Position numbers and translations under genes: made by a program. DNA of 8,902 nucleotides from Candidatus Latescibacterota bacterium (GTDB taxonomy: Bacteria > Latescibacterota > UBA2968 > GCA-2709665). The notes beneath the pieces were generated by a model. That model was not told where the DNA came from. It made no database searches and worked only from the letters and a program-made list of their open reading frames with translations. How positions within the stretch are numbered: the stretch's first letter is position 1; each line of letters opens with the position of its first letter. This document shows positions 7,178-8,902 of the stretch, piece after piece. The DNA lies in the NCBI GenBank assembly GCA_030746455.1, contig JASLMQ010000770.1:1-8902 (forward strand), written 5' to 3'.

Positions 7178-7192
7178 ACCGCAGGAACAGCG

Positions 7193-8002
7193 ATGGGAGT
7201 GACGACGTTCGAGCGGTGCGATTTCCACGTTCATACGGAGCTGAGCGGGGAGAAACAGGCCGAGGGATTCACGATCGAGAGGCTGTTCGCCGAGGCCGAT
7301 GCCCTGGGTCTGTCCCACGTGGGCTACAGCGAACACTGGAAGACGACCACATCGCCGGATCAGTTTCTACGGATCCGAGACGAGGTGGAACGGCTGCAGC
7401 CGCATCATCGCGTGAAGGTGTTCGTATCGGCGGAGATCGATGCGCTAAACTCCAGGGGCGACCTCTCGTGCGACATCGACCAGGCCGAGGAGATTCTGGA
7501 CTATGTATCCGTGGCGATCTCGCACTACGGTGCTCCGGGATCGGAGCAGCTGCTTCCGGATCGAGTTGACGACACGGTCGCCATGATCGAGGCCGTCTGC
7601 CGGATTCCCGCTGTGACCATGCTCATGCACCCGCAGATCGTCTACGGGCGCAGTCTGTATGAGATCCAGGCGGAGGTCCCCGCCGATGTCTATGCCGACG
7701 TGATGAAGACGATCGTAACGTACGACAAGGTCGTCGACTATCCCTCCGTCCTGATGTGCAGGTCCTGGCTGAGAGAAATGGGCCTCGATGAGGAGAAGCT
7801 GGAGGTCGAGCGGAAGAGCTTCGACCATTTCACCGATCAGCTTGTGCGCAACGGCGTCAGGCTTGCGCCCGGATCCGATGCGCACAACGTCTTCTGGCAC
7901 GACGGTTCCGCCAGATGGTTCGGGAACAACGAGCAATCTTTCGCCCTGTTGAGGTCCCACGGGTACACCGACGATCAGCTCTGGACCGTCGAGAACCGAT
8001 AG
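7193..8002 (+). CDS. PHP-domain metallohydrolase
   Basis: This 269-residue protein carries a full set of PHP (polymerase and histidinol phosphatase) metal motifs: DFHVHT with His12 and His14, GYSEHW with Glu47/His48, SAEID with Glu81, ISHYG with His111, LMHPQ with His146, and GSDAH with Asp229 and His231. PHP enzymes are usually metal-dependent phosphoesterases, such as histidinol-phosphatase-type proteins, but the family also holds proteins of unknown role and no close subfamily was recognised. There is no signal peptide, so it is cytoplasmic. ATG 7193 was chosen because GGA at 7184-7186 sits at good spacing and the PHP fold begins straight after. An in-frame ATG at 7103 would add 30 unstructured residues and overlap the deacetylase gene. 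Its position between deacetylase and sulfatase genes suggests work on a modified sugar, perhaps a phosphorylated one, but that is inference. Confidence 0.88.
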   Translation: MGVTTFERCDFHVHTELSGEKQAEGFTIERLFAEADALGLSHVGYSEHWKTTTSPDQFLRIRDEVERLQPHHRVKVFVSAEIDALNSRGDLSCDIDQAEEILDYVSVAISHYGAPGSEQLLPDRVDDTVAMIEAVCRIPAVTMLMHPQIVYGRSLYEIQAEVPADVYADVMKTIVTYDKVVDYPSVLMCRSWLREMGLDEEKLEVERKSFDHFTDQLVRNGVRLAPGSDAHNVFWHDGSARWFGNNEQSFALLRSHGYTDDQLWTVENR

Positions 8003-8054
8003 CTGTGCGGGTACGGCATCAGCCGGATCCCTACATCAGAGGGAGAGGAATCCG

Positions 8055-8902
8055 ATGGGAGAAGCGCCTGAACGTCCCAACCTCGTATTCATCCTTCCTG
8101 ACAGGCAGCGGCGGGACACCATGGCATGCTACGGCAATGACTGGATCCAGGTGCCGCACCTGAACGGGCTGGCGGACGAGAGCTTCGTGTTCGACAATTG
8201 CTACGTGACCCAGCCGGTCTGCTGTCCAGCTCGGGCTTCCATTATGTGCGGCGTATACCCGATCGACGCGGACATGCCGGTGAACAACCACATCCTGCCG
8301 ACCGATGCGCCCACGATCGCGGAGATGGTTCCCGGCGACTACCAGAGGGGCTACATCGGCAAGTGGCATCTGGGTGATGAGATCTTCCCCCAACACGGGT
8401 TCGACGAATGGGTCGGCTGCTTCGACCACTGGCACGCGCAGTACACCCGGCAGGAGCGCCTCGGGCAGCTCTCGCCCTACCACCACTGGCTCGTGGAGAA
8501 CGGGTTCGAGCCCGATTCGGGTCCCCCCGGAAGGAGGATCTTCTCGGCCGATCTCAGGGCCGACCTGCCCCTGGAGTACCAGATGGCCACCTACCTCGGC
8601 GAGCAGGCAGCCGGATACATCGAGCGTAACGCGCAGCGGCCCTTCGTGCTCTACGTCAGCTCGAAGGAGCCGCATCCCCCCTTCACCGGCCCCTTCAACC
8701 ACCTGTACGACCCTGAGACGCTCGCGGTGGACAGTACCTTCCGCACCCACCCGGAGGGTCACTCGCTGTTCAACCGCATCCGCGCCGAGTTCTGGATGCA
8801 GGCGGTGCACTCCGATGGCTTCGACCTGAGCACGGAGATGGGGTGCCGCCGGATGCGCTCCAACTACTACGGCTGCGTGTCGCTGGTCGACGGCATGGTC
8901 GG
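8055..8902 (+). CDS. Sulfatase, alkaline-phosphatase superfamily (3' end outside window)
   Basis: The frame from ATG 8055 is open to the window edge (282 codons). AGAGG at 8044-8048 lies 6 bases before the start. The protein begins almost directly with the catalytic strand RPNLVFILPDRQRRDT (residues 7-22; Asp16 is the first metal ligand). The sulfatase signature CCPARAS (56-62) follows, in which Cys56 of Cys-x-Pro-x-Arg should become formylglycine. GKWHLGDE gives Lys103 and His105, PQHGFDEW comes next, and SKEPHPPF gives Lys204 and His207. These match family S1 sulfatases that remove sulfate esters from glycans. The C-terminal Asp/Asn or Asp/His metal pair lies beyond the window. There is no signal peptide, unlike many glycan sulfatases, so a cytoplasmic site is likely and needs an in-cell formylglycine-generating enzyme. 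The residue after Asp16 is Arg17 where Asp or Gln is usual. The substrate cannot be told. Confidence 0.92.
   Translation, partial: MGEAPERPNLVFILPDRQRRDTMACYGNDWIQVPHLNGLADESFVFDNCYVTQPVCCPARASIMCGVYPIDADMPVNNHILPTDAPTIAEMVPGDYQRGYIGKWHLGDEIFPQHGFDEWVGCFDHWHAQYTRQERLGQLSPYHHWLVENGFEPDSGPPGRRIFSADLRADLPLEYQMATYLGEQAAGYIERNAQRPFVLYVSSKEPHPPFTGPFNHLYDPETLAVDSTFRTHPEGHSLFNRIRAEFWMQAVHSDGFDLSTEMGCRRMRSNYYGCVSLVDGMV

Noticed and set aside
7103..7192. ATG 7103 as start of the PHP gene
   Set aside because: It adds 30 low-complexity residues, encodes the spacer repeat and overlaps the deacetylase gene; ATG 7193 is at the start of the domain and has a ribosome site.

Overview
This window comes from a high-GC bacterium. 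Every gene lies on the + strand and the spacing is tight. The mix of a secreted heparinase-like lyase, CBM-like β-sandwich proteins, a DUF6785/DUF6784-type membrane protein, a PIG-L deacetylase, a PHP-domain hydrolase and a sulfatase suggests a polysaccharide-degrading lineage such as Planctomycetota, Lentisphaerota/Verrucomicrobiota, Armatimonadota, Latescibacterota or Hydrogenedentota. No rRNA or other phylogenetic marker is present, so the phylum is an inference. There is no SusC/SusD pair, so this is not a classic Bacteroidetes polysaccharide utilisation locus.

Layout. Positions 1-151 are the C-terminal end of a protein with a fibronectin III-like tail. After 44 bases comes a small secreted CBM-like protein (196-825). 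Its stop overlaps (ATGA) the start of a large secreted heparinase II/III-like protein (822-4196), which carries one CBM-like domain at its N-terminus and a second that appears inserted into its C-terminal β domain. Its stop in turn overlaps (ATGA) the start of a polytopic membrane protein of the DUF6785/DUF6784 type (4193-6187). A 248-base gap with no convincing gene follows. The second half holds a PIG-L/LmbE-type deacetylase (6436-7131), a PHP-domain metallohydrolase (7193-8002) and a sulfatase (8055 to the window edge, incomplete). None of these three has a visible signal peptide.

Working model (inference). Secreted CBM proteins and the lyase would bind and cleave an anionic, probably uronic-acid-containing polysaccharide outside the cytoplasm. 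The membrane protein would import the fragments. Cytoplasmic deacetylase, sulfatase and possibly PHP enzymes would then strip substituents. This would be a compact glycosaminoglycan-like or sulfated-glycan utilisation cluster that places desulfation and deacetylation inside the cell. The substrate cannot be read from the sequence.

The points most worth a second look are the CBM-like insertion in the lyase, the change of a predicted zinc-ligand His to Asn in the lyase, the translational coupling of lyase and putative transporter, the unusual DRQRRD metal-site sequence in the sulfatase, and a degenerate 9-base repeat between the deacetylase and PHP genes. No tRNA, rRNA, CRISPR array, insertion sequence or convincing rho-independent terminator was found.
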